The notes under the pieces: model-generated
Seen by the model: the letters and a program-made list of their open reading frames with translations, nothing else
What the model was told of the DNA's origin: nothing
Databases searched by the model: none
Translations under genes and position numbers: made by a program
Origin: Allopusillimonas ginsengisoli
GTDB lineage: Bacteria > Pseudomonadota > Gammaproteobacteria > Burkholderiales > Burkholderiaceae_B
Reading direction: 5' to 3'
DNA: 64,000 nt
NCBI RefSeq assembly: GCF_004153455.1
Contig: NZ_SDQE01000013.1
Span: 1-64,000 of the forward strand
Shown: positions 1 to 10,500 of the stretch, piece by piece
How positions within the stretch are numbered: the first letter of the stretch is position 1
Layout of the letters: the number at the start of each line of letters is the position of its first letter

Positions 1-133
1 CTTCCACCGCAATTTCGTCAAAGGGGTTCATGGACATTTTGACATTGGCGATGTCCACGCCGCTTTGGTCGGATTTCACGCGTACTTTGACGTTGTAGTC
101 TACGACGCGCTTGACGGGTACCAACACCTTCAT
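1..133 (-). CDS. etfB: Electron transfer flavoprotein beta subunit, N-terminal part (runs off window)
   Basis: The minus-strand frame starts with ATG at 133 behind a strong GGAGGA ribosome site and encodes [20 protein letters not shown], then a segment ending [10 protein letters not shown]. This is the characteristic start of EtfB. Only 44 codons are in the window. With EtfA it forms the FAD/AMP-containing heterodimer that passes electrons from acyl-CoA and other dehydrogenases to ETF:ubiquinone oxidoreductase. It lies 52 bp after the stop of the deacetylase-like gene on the same strand, so the two may be cotranscribed. etfA is expected beyond the window edge but cannot be seen. Confidence 0.93.
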   Translation of the reverse strand, partial: MKVLVPVKRVVDYNVKVRVKSDQSGVDIANVKMSMNPFDEIAVE

Positions 134-185
134 CGAGCTTCCTCCGGAAAGTTACTTTAGAAATTGCAATTACAAACGCTTGATT

Positions 186-1109
186 CTACATCGCCGCAAG
201 CGCCTTCACATGGGCCACCACGCTGCGCCCGAGCGCCGACAGGTTGTAGCCGCCCTCGAGAAAGCTGACGATGCGCCCCGAGGCCGTTGCATGGGCGAGT
301 TCCATGATGCGATGGGTCAGCCAGGCAAAATCGGCCTCAACCAGGCCCAATTGACCCATGCCGTCCTCGCGATGGCCATCAAATCCCGCCGACACGAAAA
401 TAAACTCAGGCTTGAAGGCCCGCAGCCGCGGCAGCCAGAGATCCTCGGCGACCAGGCGCAGATCATCGCCTCTGGTATAAGCATCGACTGGTATGTTTAC
501 CATGTTTTCGGGGCATGGGCTCTGCCAATGATTGGGAAACAAGTCTTTCTGAAAAAAACTGCACATCATGACGCGTGGATCGTGGGCGAACATCTCCTCG
601 GTTCCGTTGCCGTGGTGTACGTCAAAATCAATGATGGCGACACGCTGAAGGCCATAACGCGCAAGGGCATAGGCCGCCGCCACTGCAATATTGTTATAAA
701 AACAAAAACCCATCGCCTGCGCAGGGCGCGCATGATGCCCTGGCGGACGCACGGCGCAGAACGCGTTGCGATATTCACCGTCCATAATGGCATCCACGGC
801 GGTGATCCCCGCGCCCGCGGCGGCCATCGCGGCATCAAGCGTATGAGGGTTCAGAAAGGTATCCGGATCGATGGGATATAAACCCTCAGCGGGAAGGTGA
901 TCCCTAAGAAAGGCAAGATAAGCGGGTGTATGAACACGCAGCACATCCGCTTCGGATGCCGGGCTGGCTTGCCTTTCGGCAAGAAAACCCATGACGCCGC
1001 TAGCCAGCAACTGGTCATTGATGGCGTCGAGCCGCTCGGGGCATTCTGGATGCCAGCTACCCATGTCATGCAGGCGGCATGCGGGGTGAGTAATATAGAG
1101 TGTCTCCAT
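186..1109 (-). CDS. Histone deacetylase family / acetoin-utilisation-like zinc amidohydrolase
   Basis: A 307-residue protein of the class II HDAC-like (arginase/deacetylase fold) family. Visible landmarks are RPPGHHA at 121-127 (paired active-site histidines), DFDVHHGNGT at 161-170 (Asp163 and His165 as zinc ligands), SAGFDGH near 240-246 (third zinc ligand Asp244) and EGGYN at 285-289 (catalytic Tyr288). All metal and catalytic residues are present, so it should be active. Bacterial relatives deacetylate acetylpolyamines or other small acetyl-amides; the substrate here is unknown. The start is set by homology (METLYITHPACRLHDMG). It has no obvious Shine-Dalgarno, and only 11 bp separate it from the divergent mltB start, so its promoter must lie inside mltB. 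It precedes etfB on the same strand. Confidence 0.9.
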   Translation of the reverse strand: METLYITHPACRLHDMGSWHPECPERLDAINDQLLASGVMGFLAERQASPASEADVLRVHTPAYLAFLRDHLPAEGLYPIDPDTFLNPHTLDAAMAAAGAGITAVDAIMDGEYRNAFCAVRPPGHHARPAQAMGFCFYNNIAVAAAYALARYGLQRVAIIDFDVHHGNGTEEMFAHDPRVMMCSFFQKDLFPNHWQSPCPENMVNIPVDAYTRGDDLRLVAEDLWLPRLRAFKPEFIFVSAGFDGHREDGMGQLGLVEADFAWLTHRIMELAHATASGRIVSFLEGGYNLSALGRSVVAHVKALAAM

Positions 1110-1120
1110 AAAGGAAGATT

Positions 1121-2302
1121 ATGTTCAAACCTGCCCGTATATTGCAAGTTGCCGCACTCACGATCGCTTTGGCTGGCTGTGCTTCCCAGCAAACCGTTGC
1201 CACATCCGGCACAGGGGTCTCCGGCAACATGGCCGAACCAGCCCTTCCCCAAATGGCCGATGTCAAGCCATCCCGCCCGGAACAGCCTTCGATACAAGCG
1301 GGCAGCTCAACAGCCAAGGGCGGCCCCTTGCTGCTGCCTGATGGTTCGCTCACCCCCGATATGCAGGCCTATGCCAGTGACGTTGCACGCTCGCGGCAGG
1401 TTCCGTTGACGCATGTCGAGTCGCTGTTACACACGATCAGCTACAACGCCACTGCAGCGCGGCTCATGAAACCCAGCCCCCACCGCATACGGCGCAGCTG
1501 GACGACTTACCGCAACCGTTTCGTCGAACCCGTGCGCATCAAGGCGGGACAGGCATTCTGGTCTGAAAACAAAGCGTTTCTGGATGCAACCGCCGCCAAA
1601 TATGGCGTGCCCCAGTCCATCATTGTCGCCATTATCGGCGTGGAAACCATTTATGGGCGCCACACCGGCAATTTTCGCGTGCTGGATGCCCTGGCCACGC
1701 TGGGCTTTCGCTATCCCGACGACAGTCGCCCTGAACGCAGCCAACTCTTCAGGGATCAGCTTGCCGATCTGATACAACTGGACTACGAAAACAAGCTGGA
1801 TGCGTCCAGCGTAACGGGCTCATTTGCCGGCGCCATTGGCTTGCCGCAGTTCATGCCGGGAAGCCTGGCGCGCTTCGCGGTGGACGGCGATGGCAATGGC
1901 CATATCGATCTTTTGAACAGCAAACGCGATGCGATCGCCTCAGTGGCCAATTTTCTGAGATTGCATGGCTGGGTGCCGGGACTGCCGGTATTTGCCCCGG
2001 CCACACTGCCGCGTGATCCGGCATCCCTGGTGCAAGGAGGCCTGACGCCGACCCTGGACTGGTCTGAACTCGTCAGCCACGGTGCAGGGATTCCCGGCGC
2101 CACCAGCGCGCCGCCCGCATGGACCCATTACAAGCTCGGCATAGTGGATTTGGTGGATGAGTCACAAAATCGCGCGCAATACCGACTGGGCACCCCCAAC
2201 TTTTTTGCCATCACCCACTACAACCGCAGTTATTACTATGCAAGTTCGGTCGCCGATCTGGCCCGTATCCTGGCTGACAACATGGGCTACGGCTGGCCGT
2301 GA
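1121..2302 (+). CDS. mltB: Membrane-bound lytic murein transglycosylase B
   Basis: A 393-residue lipoprotein. The N-terminus carries a signal peptide ending in the lipobox LAGC (Cys20), so it should be anchored to the outer membrane facing the periplasm. The catalytic domain has GVETIYG at 173-179 with Glu175 as the expected acid/base, and the family signature GAIGLPQFMPGS follows. MltB cleaves the beta-1,4 bond between MurNAc and GlcNAc, making 1,6-anhydro-muropeptides for wall turnover. Residues 21-75 are a low-complexity Pro/Ser/Thr-rich linker. A clear AAGGA precedes the ATG. The gene is convergent with cysM, with about 74 bp between stops. Confidence 0.93.
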   Translation: MFKPARILQVAALTIALAGCASQQTVATSGTGVSGNMAEPALPQMADVKPSRPEQPSIQAGSSTAKGGPLLLPDGSLTPDMQAYASDVARSRQVPLTHVESLLHTISYNATAARLMKPSPHRIRRSWTTYRNRFVEPVRIKAGQAFWSENKAFLDATAAKYGVPQSIIVAIIGVETIYGRHTGNFRVLDALATLGFRYPDDSRPERSQLFRDQLADLIQLDYENKLDASSVTGSFAGAIGLPQFMPGSLARFAVDGDGNGHIDLLNSKRDAIASVANFLRLHGWVPGLPVFAPATLPRDPASLVQGGLTPTLDWSELVSHGAGIPGATSAPPAWTHYKLGIVDLVDESQNRAQYRLGTPNFFAITHYNRSYYYASSVADLARILADNMGYGWP

Positions 2303-2376
2303 ACAGATGGGACCCTCTTGCAAGCGTGGGGGCGGCAAGATAAATGAACGCGCCCTGCAGCGGCAGCGCCTACAAA

Positions 2377-3282
2377 TCAGTTGAACACGCCGGTTGAAAG
2401 ATAGCGGTCGCCGCGGTCGCACATGATAAAGACAATGGTGGCATTTTGTACCCGCTGCGCAACGCGCAGTGCAGCCACCAGGGCGCCCGCGGACGAAATG
2501 CCACCAAAAATACCCTCTTCCGCCGCCAGGCGGCGGGCCATGGTTTCGGCATCGGCCTGTTCGATGAGCTCGAAGCCGTCGACTTGCGCAGGTTGGTAGA
2601 TGGCAGGCTGATAGGCCTCGGACCATTTACGGATACCTGGAATTTGCGAACCTTCTGCAGGCTGCGCACCAATGATCTGGATGTTTTTGTTACGTGACCG
2701 CAAGTAGCTGCCCACGCCCATGATCGTACCCGTGGTGCCCATGGCACTGACAAAATGGGTGATTTCGCCATCCGTCTGTTGCCAGATCTCGGGGCCGGTT
2801 GTTTCGACATGGGCTCTGGGATTGTCCGCGTTTGCAAACTGGTCCAGCACCTTGCCCTTGCCTTCCGACTCCATCTTGATGGCGAGATCTCGCGCATATT
2901 CCATGCCCCCTTGCTTTGCAGGCGTCAGGATAAGTTCCGCGCCATAGGCTGTCATGGATGCACGCCGTTCGACAGACAGGTTATCCGGCATGATGAGAAT
3001 CATCTTGTATCCGCGCACGGCTGCCGTCATGGCCAGCGCAATACCGGTATTGCCGCTGGTGGCCTCGATAAGCGTATCGCCAGGCTTGATCTCGCCCCGT
3101 TCTTCGGCGCGACGTATCATGGAACTGGCGGCGCGATCCTTGACCGAACCGGCGGGGTTATTGCCCTCAAGTTTGGCGAGAATGACATTGCCGCGCGGCT
3201 GACCATATTCGCCCGGTATGCGCTGCAATCTTACCAGCGGCGTCGAACCTATGGTGTCTTCTATAGTGAGGTATTTTTTCAT
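2377..3282 (-). CDS. cysM: Cysteine synthase B (O-acetylserine sulfhydrylase)
   Basis: A 301-residue PLP enzyme of fold type II. Lys48 in GSVKDRA is the expected Schiff-base lysine, TSGNTGIAL is the substrate/PLP loop, and SAMGTTGTIMGVG is the phosphate-binding glycine loop. The length and N-terminus (MKKYLTIEDTIGSTPLVRL) fit CysM rather than CysK. The enzyme makes cysteine from O-acetylserine and sulfide, and CysM types also accept thiosulfate. The start at 3282 is preferred because an upstream in-frame extension is arginine-rich and unlike the family. It lies 25 bp downstream of the ComEA-like gene on the same strand. Confidence 0.94.
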   Translation of the reverse strand: MKKYLTIEDTIGSTPLVRLQRIPGEYGQPRGNVILAKLEGNNPAGSVKDRAASSMIRRAEERGEIKPGDTLIEATSGNTGIALAMTAAVRGYKMILIMPDNLSVERRASMTAYGAELILTPAKQGGMEYARDLAIKMESEGKGKVLDQFANADNPRAHVETTGPEIWQQTDGEITHFVSAMGTTGTIMGVGSYLRSRNKNIQIIGAQPAEGSQIPGIRKWSEAYQPAIYQPAQVDGFELIEQADAETMARRLAAEEGIFGGISSAGALVAALRVAQRVQNATIVFIMCDRGDRYLSTGVFN

Positions 3283-3307
3283 GCGAAAGATCATACACCC
3301 ATTCTGC

Positions 3308-3796
3308 TTACAGTCTCCCCTTTGCCGCGGGGGCCGCGCCTGAGGGAGAAGCCTGGCGGCCCGTGGGCACGGCTGCCTCGCTCGACGGCGCCGCGGCGCC
3401 CGGCATGTTCCCGACAACCCGCGGCTGCAATGTCATGTAGCGTCGACTCGCTTTCAGACCCGAAGCCTTTAACGCAGCGAGCTTGCGCGGGCCTATTCCT
3501 CTGACGCGGTCCGAGAGATCCTGAAGCGACTCATAAGGGCCTGCACGCTTGCGTTCTTCCACAATGATGTGTGCCGTGCGCGGCCCTATGCCTCGCACGG
3601 CGAGCAACTGCGTGGCGGTGGCGGTATTGACATCGACAGCCAACGCCCCGGAGGGCGCCGCGGCCAGCATGCTCAGTGCCGTGCCCAACGCCATGCGGCG
3701 CCGCCGTGCAGGGCGGCGCCGAGACGGCGTTGGAAAATCAGGATGGGCCTCAGACGACAGAGGGGTTGCCACGGTAGCGTGGGTGAAAGGATTCAT
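3308..3796 (-). CDS. ComEA-like helix-hairpin-helix DNA-binding protein
   Basis: A 162-residue protein. After an Arg/Pro-rich N-terminus and a hydrophobic stretch (MALGTALSMLAAAPSGALA, a probable signal or anchor) comes VDVNTATATQLLAVRGIGP and a second GIGPRKLAALKASGL. These are the paired helix-hairpin-helix motifs of the ComEA family, which binds DNA non-specifically, classically in the periplasm during DNA uptake. The tail is Ala/Pro/Ser-rich. The start at 3796 has GGAG eight bases upstream; an alternative ATG lies 51 bases upstream without a good site. No other competence genes are adjacent, so the uptake role is inferred from the family only. It may be cotranscribed with cysM. Confidence 0.82.
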   Translation of the reverse strand: MNPFTHATVATPLSSEAHPDFPTPSRRRPARRRRMALGTALSMLAAAPSGALAVDVNTATATQLLAVRGIGPRTAHIIVEERKRAGPYESLQDLSDRVRGIGPRKLAALKASGLKASRRYMTLQPRVVGNMPGAAAPSSEAAVPTGRQASPSGAAPAAKGRL

Positions 3797-3906
3797 GGAT
3801 GGACTCCAGTATCGGGAAACACAGATGGGCACTACGCCTGCAATCATCCCTCAATCCGTGACGCGGCGATATTGCATCGGCACACCTTTTTCCATGCGCA
3901 GTAGTA

Positions 3907-4926
3907 CTACACTTCTTCCAACCTGCGGCTGGCCAGCTTACCCTCCGCCAGCATGACCTGCAGATACTCGGCTACGCCCGTCTGTACATCGCGCATGGGC
4001 TTGTCGTACCCAGCAGCACGCAATTGTGTGAGATCTGCCTCTGTATGGCTCTGGTACCGGCCCTTCAGATCATCCGGGAACGGGATATAGCAGACCTGCT
4101 GCGTCTGCACCAGTTCTTCGATCGAAAGCCTGTCTTCGCCTCGGTGCGCGCGCATCTCGTTGACAACCGTGGAGGCGATGTCGTTGAACGGTTGGGCGCG
4201 ACCCGTACCGCAGTTGAAAACCCCCGATGTACCGGCGTGGTCCAGAAAATGCAGATTGACGTCTACGACATCATCGATATAGATGAAGTCCCGCATCTGA
4301 CCACCATCCTCGTAGCCATCCCAGCCTCCGAAAAGGCGTACATGCCCTTCTTGCAGGAACTGTTTCATGTTGTGGAGCGCTACGGAAGCCATGCGCCCCT
4401 TATGCTGTTCCCGTGGTCCGTACACGTTGAAGTAGCGCAGCCCGACCACGGGCGCCGTCAGCGTGTCCAGGCGGCGACGCAATACCTGGTCGAACAGGAA
4501 TTTGGAATATCCATAGACATTCAATGGGGCCTCGTTGCGTATGTCTTCTGCATACACCGGACCAGCGCCATAAACGGCAGCAGAGGATGCATAAACAAGC
4601 GGAATGCGCGCGCGCTGGCAATACTCGAAAAGCTCAAGCGTGACCCGATAATTGTTATCCATCATGTAGTGGCCATCGCGCTCCGTCGTGTCAGAGCAGG
4701 CGCCTTCATGGAAAACCGCTTCGATTTGACCCAATTCGCCCGCTGCAACGCGCCGGCGAAACTCGTCTTTATGCAGATAGTCAGCGATCTGCACATCGAC
4801 CAGATTGACGAACTTATCGCCGTCGGTAAGGTCGTCCACAACCAGAATGTCTGTGCAACCGCGCTGATTCAGGCCTCGCACCAGGTTGCTGCCAATAAAA
4901 CCGGCACCTCCGGTTACTACTATCAT
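3907..4926 (-). CDS. hldD: ADP-L-glycero-D-manno-heptose 6-epimerase
   Basis: A 339-residue extended short-chain dehydrogenase. It has the N-terminal GGAGFIGSN dinucleotide-binding motif at 6-14, the active-site YGYSKF (Tyr and Lys of the YxxxK catalytic pair), and the family segment [18 protein letters not shown]. HldD (RfaD) converts ADP-D-glycero- to ADP-L-glycero-D-manno-heptose, the donor for the inner core of LPS. Its ATG overlaps the stop of rfaE by four bases (ATGA), showing translational coupling within the lapA-lapB-rfaE-hldD group. Confidence 0.96.
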   Translation of the reverse strand: MIVVTGGAGFIGSNLVRGLNQRGCTDILVVDDLTDGDKFVNLVDVQIADYLHKDEFRRRVAAGELGQIEAVFHEGACSDTTERDGHYMMDNNYRVTLELFEYCQRARIPLVYASSAAVYGAGPVYAEDIRNEAPLNVYGYSKFLFDQVLRRRLDTLTAPVVGLRYFNVYGPREQHKGRMASVALHNMKQFLQEGHVRLFGGWDGYEDGGQMRDFIYIDDVVDVNLHFLDHAGTSGVFNCGTGRAQPFNDIASTVVNEMRAHRGEDRLSIEELVQTQQVCYIPFPDDLKGRYQSHTEADLTQLRAAGYDKPMRDVQTGVAEYLQVMLAEGKLASRRLEEV

Positions 4927-5852
4927 GTTAGTTCTCCTGCGGTAACAATCGATGTGCCCAATTTGCCGACCACAACGCCACCCGCCTGGTTGGCCCAGCG
5001 CACTGAATCGAGCCAGCTCAAGCCCGCTGCCCGGGTTACCGCCAGCGTGGCCAGCACCGTGTCGCCCGCACCGGAAACATCGAATACCTCGTGGGCGTGG
5101 GCGTCGATGTGTTCTCGCCCTGCCTGTGAAAATAGTGTCATGCCCTGCTCTGATCGCGTGACCAACAAAGCGTCCAGCCCCAGTTGCTCGCGCAGCCCTT
5201 GTGCGCGCCGCGCAAGATCGTCTTCGTCTTGCCAGATGCCTACCGCTTCGCGCATTTCGGCACGATTGGGCGTAATGAGTGTGGCGCCATGATAACGCCG
5301 GTATTGATGCCCCTTGGGATCTACCAGCACAGGCACGCCCGCTTCCCTGGCGGCGGCAATAAGTGCCTCGACGCGCCCCAACGAACCTTTGGCGTAATCG
5401 GACAACACGAGCAGGTCGTGCTCCTGCAGCAATTGCCGGGCCTGCTCTTCCATCCTGGCAAGGCAGCTTGGCCCCGGGCCCTCTTCGAAATCAACGCGCA
5501 ACAATTGCTGCTGTCGCCCAAGCACCCGCATCTTGAGCGTGGTGGGTGATTCGGAATCGGCCACCACGCAGGCATTGATGCCTGCCTCGCGTGCCAGATC
5601 ACGCACCTTGGTGCCTGCTTCGTCGGCGCCGACAACGCCCAGCAAGCTGGCTTTGGCGCCCAATGCAACAATATTGCGGGCCACGTTGGCTGCACCGCCC
5701 AGACGATCTTCGCGGCGCATGACCCTGACGACCGGCACCGGCGCTTCGGGCGAGATGCGATCCACTTCGCCAAACCAATAACGATCCAGCATGATGTCGC
5801 CAGCAACCAAGATCTTTACGCGGCTTACCGCGTCTGCCGGAAACGGCATCAT
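4923..5852 (-). CDS. rfaE: D-glycero-beta-D-manno-heptose-7-phosphate kinase (monofunctional RfaE domain I)
   Basis: A 309-residue PfkB/ribokinase-family sugar kinase. Features are [13 protein letters not shown] near the N-terminus, [10 protein letters not shown] (substrate-binding glycine pair), and [14 protein letters not shown] near residue 256, which holds the anion hole and catalytic Asp. It phosphorylates heptose-7-phosphate at C1 in ADP-heptose synthesis. In E. coli HldE this domain is fused to a cytidylyltransferase-like domain (about 477 residues total). Here only the kinase is present, so the adenylyltransferase (RfaE2/HldC) must be encoded elsewhere. The start is coupled to the lapB stop (ATGA overlap) with GAGGAG upstream. 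Confidence 0.94.
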   Translation of the reverse strand: MMPFPADAVSRVKILVAGDIMLDRYWFGEVDRISPEAPVPVVRVMRREDRLGGAANVARNIVALGAKASLLGVVGADEAGTKVRDLAREAGINACVVADSESPTTLKMRVLGRQQQLLRVDFEEGPGPSCLARMEEQARQLLQEHDLLVLSDYAKGSLGRVEALIAAAREAGVPVLVDPKGHQYRRYHGATLITPNRAEMREAVGIWQDEDDLARRAQGLREQLGLDALLVTRSEQGMTLFSQAGREHIDAHAHEVFDVSGAGDTVLATLAVTRAAGLSWLDSVRWANQAGGVVVGKLGTSIVTAGELT

Positions 5853-7168
5853 TTCATCTCCTCAAGACGTCGAGGTTCGTAGGTTTCCCACGAACTGCAA
5901 CCTGGACATTGCCAGTAGAAGTGTCGGGCTTCAAAACCGCACACTTTGCAGGCGTAACGATCCAGGCGCTGCGTATGCTTGTGTATCAGGGAACGCAAAA
6001 GGCTGAGGTCCGCGCCCGAAGCAGTTTCGCCGGCAGGGATCGTGGATGCCAGCAAGGTGCCGTCCGCCGACTCGGCCAGCGTCGCAACCTGAGCGTCGCC
6101 GCCCGGTGGGCTGACGATGGCAGACGGCCTACCCCCGCCATACGTTTCGCGCGTGGCCAGCTCAGCCTCGAGCAGGCGATCCAGCCCGAGCAGCGTCGGA
6201 TGCGCGCGCAGCGACGCACGGGCAAAGGCCCACGCTGGCCCGAGCCCTTTTTGCTGGCGCAGCTCACGAAAAACGATATTGAAGGTGTCGAGCGCAGGAT
6301 AGCGCTGGTAATGCGCCATCAGCACCTCGAGGCCTTCTGCTTCCTGGCCCAGGCGGCGATAGCACTCCAGTAAATCGGAGGCAATGAGACAGGCATAATC
6401 GGGCGCGATATTCAGGACGGAGGCCAGGTAGGCGCGCTCGTCTTCAGGCTTGTTGTCCAAACGCGCGAGGTGCGCGCGCAGCATGGCGATACGGGCCTCT
6501 GAAGCCTGCCCTTCGGTGCGACCACGCAAAGGCCCGGCAGCGTAATCCGCCGCATCCAGCGCAAGGCCGGCAGCCTTGATATCTGGCGGCTTGGCGCTCA
6601 ATGCCGTCACGGCCTGTTCGCATTGATAATGCGCCAACTGAGGCACGGGCTCATCCACCAATGCGCGCAGGCGCTTGACAGCCTCGATGGCGCGTGGCCA
6701 ATCGTGCTCGGATTCATAAATGCGAATCAAGGCGCGAATGGCGGGAACCGCATGGCGTGTATCAAGCACCTGCTCGAAAGCCTGCTCTGCGCGATCCAGC
6801 ATGCCCGCCTTGAGAAAATCCTGGGCAAGCTCGTGCTGCGCGTTTTCTTTGTCTGCGGCAGGCAAGTCGGCACGCGAGAGCAGGCTTTGGTGCACACGGA
6901 TCGCGCGTTCCATTTCTCCACGCCGACGAAACAGACTGCCTAACGCAAAATGCAGCTCGGTGGTTTCCGGGTCCAGCTTGGCCACTTCCACGAAGGCGTC
7001 GATAGCGCGATCGGGCTCTTCGTTCAGCAGGAAGTTCAGGCCCTTGAAATAAGAGTTGGGCAGCGTCCGGTTTTCGGAGAGCATTTGCCTGATATCCACG
7101 CGTGAGGCTATCCAGCCCAACGCAAAGACCAAGGGCAAAAAGATCAGCCACCAAGGTTCGAAATCCAC
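5849..7168 (-). CDS. lapB: LPS assembly regulator LapB (YciM-like, TPR plus rubredoxin-type zinc domain)
   Basis: A 439-residue protein with one N-terminal membrane helix (WWLIFLPLVFALGWIAS), a long run of tetratricopeptide-type helical repeats through about residue 370, and a C-terminal four-cysteine metal site (CKVC and CPGC) separated by about 11 residues. This is the domain order of LapB/YciM, which in E. coli works with FtsH to control LpxC turnover and so balances LPS against phospholipid synthesis. It sits between lapA and rfaE. The E. coli protein is about 389 residues, so this copy is longer, mainly in a Gly/Pro/Ala-rich segment just before the zinc domain. Confidence 0.93.
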   Translation of the reverse strand: MDFEPWWLIFLPLVFALGWIASRVDIRQMLSENRTLPNSYFKGLNFLLNEEPDRAIDAFVEVAKLDPETTELHFALGSLFRRRGEMERAIRVHQSLLSRADLPAADKENAQHELAQDFLKAGMLDRAEQAFEQVLDTRHAVPAIRALIRIYESEHDWPRAIEAVKRLRALVDEPVPQLAHYQCEQAVTALSAKPPDIKAAGLALDAADYAAGPLRGRTEGQASEARIAMLRAHLARLDNKPEDERAYLASVLNIAPDYACLIASDLLECYRRLGQEAEGLEVLMAHYQRYPALDTFNIVFRELRQQKGLGPAWAFARASLRAHPTLLGLDRLLEAELATRETYGGGRPSAIVSPPGGDAQVATLAESADGTLLASTIPAGETASGADLSLLRSLIHKHTQRLDRYACKVCGFEARHFYWQCPGCSSWETYEPRRLEEMK

Positions 7169-7189
7169 AGTATTGAATCCTGGCTTGCG

Positions 7190-7513
7190 TTACAGGGGCG
7201 CCATGGGCGCGACGGTTTCAGGCGCGACAGCCTCGGTCGGCATGACCGGATGACGGGCTTTTTCTTCCAGGCGAGCCACCTCGCGCCGCAGGCGACCCTG
7301 CTCGCGGCGTGCACGCAGCATGGCCGGTGCGACCAGAAGCAGCCCCAGCAGGCCTCCCAGCACGAACACTGCCAGCATCACAACGATAAGCGGCACACCC
7401 GTTATCACGTGGTCCGCAAAGAAGTTCACATCTACCGGACCGGTATTCTTGAGCGCAAACATCAGCACAAGAATGAACACTACCAGCCTCAATAGCCAGA
7501 CGATATAACGCAT
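7190..7513 (-). CDS. lapA: LapA-family inner membrane protein (DUF1049)
   Basis: A 107-residue protein with two predicted membrane helices: one at about 4-22 and a second beginning with VPLIVVMLAVFVLGGLLGLL. A charged, Arg-rich C-terminal region likely forms a coiled coil (RRREVARLEEKAR-like). This layout and the position directly before lapB match LapA (YciS), the LapB partner in LPS assembly control. The start MRYIVWLLRLVVF at 7513 is chosen over an upstream ATG because it fits family N-termini. A strong terminator lies between it and ihfB, so lapA probably has its own promoter near 7515-7575. Confidence 0.87.
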   Translation of the reverse strand: MRYIVWLLRLVVFILVLMFALKNTGPVDVNFFADHVITGVPLIVVMLAVFVLGGLLGLLLVAPAMLRARREQGRLRREVARLEEKARHPVMPTEAVAPETVAPMAPL

Positions 7514-7577
7514 GTCAAGCACTCCAGTATTTGGGAATCCGGTAATTGTAAGGGGGAAACGTCGAAACCGGCCCAAA

Positions 7578-7607
7578 AAACAGGCCCTCGCGAGGGAGGG
7601 CCTGTTT
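7578..7607 (-). terminator. Rho-independent terminator of ihfB
   Basis: A 12-bp perfect stem (AAACAGGCCCTC against GAGGGCCTGTTT) has a six-base loop and, read on the minus strand, is followed by a run of T (7573-7580 as A on the plus strand). It ends the rpsA-ihfB transcript 38 bp after the ihfB stop. This separates the transcript from lapA even though all genes point the same way. Confidence 0.85.
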
Positions 7608-7645
7608 CGATTTGCAAGAAAGCCTGACTGCAGCGGCGAAAACGC

Positions 7646-8005
7646 TCAGCCGTGCATGAGACGAGTGTCGAATGGCGCCGTATCATTCTCGCCATCGGAT
7701 GACTGCGCATTGACCTCCTGGTCGAAAGCGCTGTCCACTCGTTCACGCAACTCCTTGCCTGGCTTGAAGTGTGGCACCTGCTTACCAGGCACCATGACTT
7801 TTTCGCCAGACTTGGGGTTGCGGCCCACACGCGGCAGGCGTTCGGACAGGGAAAAACTGCCGAATCCGCGGATCTCGATGCGCTGGCCACTGGCTAGCGC
7901 CTGGGTCATGGCATCGAGTACCGTCTTGACGGCGTAATCCGTGTCACGCGCTGCCAGTTGCGGGTAGCGACTGGCAAGGATCGCGATGAGTTCCGACTTG
8001 GTCAC
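7646..8005 (-). CDS. ihfB: Integration host factor beta subunit
   Basis: A 119-residue HU/IHF-family protein. It starts [17 protein letters not shown], contains [21 protein letters not shown] (beta-arm with the intercalating proline, GRNP) and ends the conserved core with [19 protein letters not shown]. The gene order rpsA-ihfB is classic. IHF bends DNA sequence-specifically for replication, recombination and sigma-54 transcription. The C-terminal tail beyond residue 94 is acidic and longer than in E. coli IhfB (94 residues), a feature common in betaproteobacteria. Its ATG is two bases after the rpsA stop. Confidence 0.96.
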   Translation of the reverse strand: MTKSELIAILASRYPQLAARDTDYAVKTVLDAMTQALASGQRIEIRGFGSFSLSERLPRVGRNPKSGEKVMVPGKQVPHFKPGKELRERVDSAFDQEVNAQSSDGENDTAPFDTRLMHG

Positions 8006-8007
8006 AA

Positions 8008-9723
<1,716 letters not shown>

Positions 9724-9814
9724 TCGTGTATCCATTGGCCAGGATGGCCGTTAATAACACACCAGAGAGAAAATTCGCCCCAGTGGAGTAGAAAAAATAT
9801 TCCGGCAGCACGCG

Positions 9815-10495
9815 CTAGGCGCGTGTTGCCTGGAACCCCAGGCCCGACCAGAGATCGAGCACTAATTTGACCGTTTCGCCTATGGTGAGATCAGACGAAT
9901 CGACCGTATGAGCGTCGGCCGCCGCGATGAGCGGAGCGTTCACCCGACTGCGATCGCGCTCATCGCGCGTGCGCATGTCTTTCAACAAGTCCGGTAGATT
10001 AGCAGAAAACCCCTTTTCCTTCAACTGCTTACAGCGCCTTTCCGCGCGCGCCCGGACATCGGCCACCAGAAATATCTTGAGCGGCGCATCCGGGAACACG
10101 ACTGTACCCATGTCGCGTCCATCCGCAACCAGGCCAGGCGCCACGCGAAACGCTCGCTGGCGGTCCAGCAAGGCCTGCCTCAAGGGAAGGTAAGCAGCAA
10201 TCCGCGAAGCCAGATTGCCGACCTGCTCCTGCCGGATCAGGCATCCCACGTCCTGACCGTCCATGAATATCCGGCCACCCTGGAACGAGACATCGAGCTG
10301 CGCCGCTATCCGCGCAACAGCGAGTTCGTCCGATGCATCGACACCGTGCTGCTGCACACCGAGGGCGGTCAACCGGTACAGCGCCCCGCTATCCAGCACT
10401 GACCAGCCAAGCGCCGTGGCAACGCGATGGGCGATCGTGCCCTTGCCCGAGGCGGTGGGCCCATCAATGGTAATAACAGGAATAAAAGTCGCCAT
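9815..10495 (-). CDS. cmk: Cytidylate kinase
   Basis: A 226-residue P-loop kinase. [19 protein letters not shown] holds the Walker A motif near 9-21, DSGALYRL binds the nucleotide, and [20 protein letters not shown] is the CMP-binding signature. It phosphorylates CMP and dCMP with ATP. It sits five bases after the aroA stop and about 90 bp before rpsA, the usual aroA-cmk-rpsA order. Confidence 0.96.
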   Translation of the reverse strand: MATFIPVITIDGPTASGKGTIAHRVATALGWSVLDSGALYRLTALGVQQHGVDASDELAVARIAAQLDVSFQGGRIFMDGQDVGCLIRQEQVGNLASRIAAYLPLRQALLDRQRAFRVAPGLVADGRDMGTVVFPDAPLKIFLVADVRARAERRCKQLKEKGFSANLPDLLKDMRTRDERDRSRVNAPLIAAADAHTVDSSDLTIGETVKLVLDLWSGLGFQATRA

Positions 10496-10500
10496 GAGAA

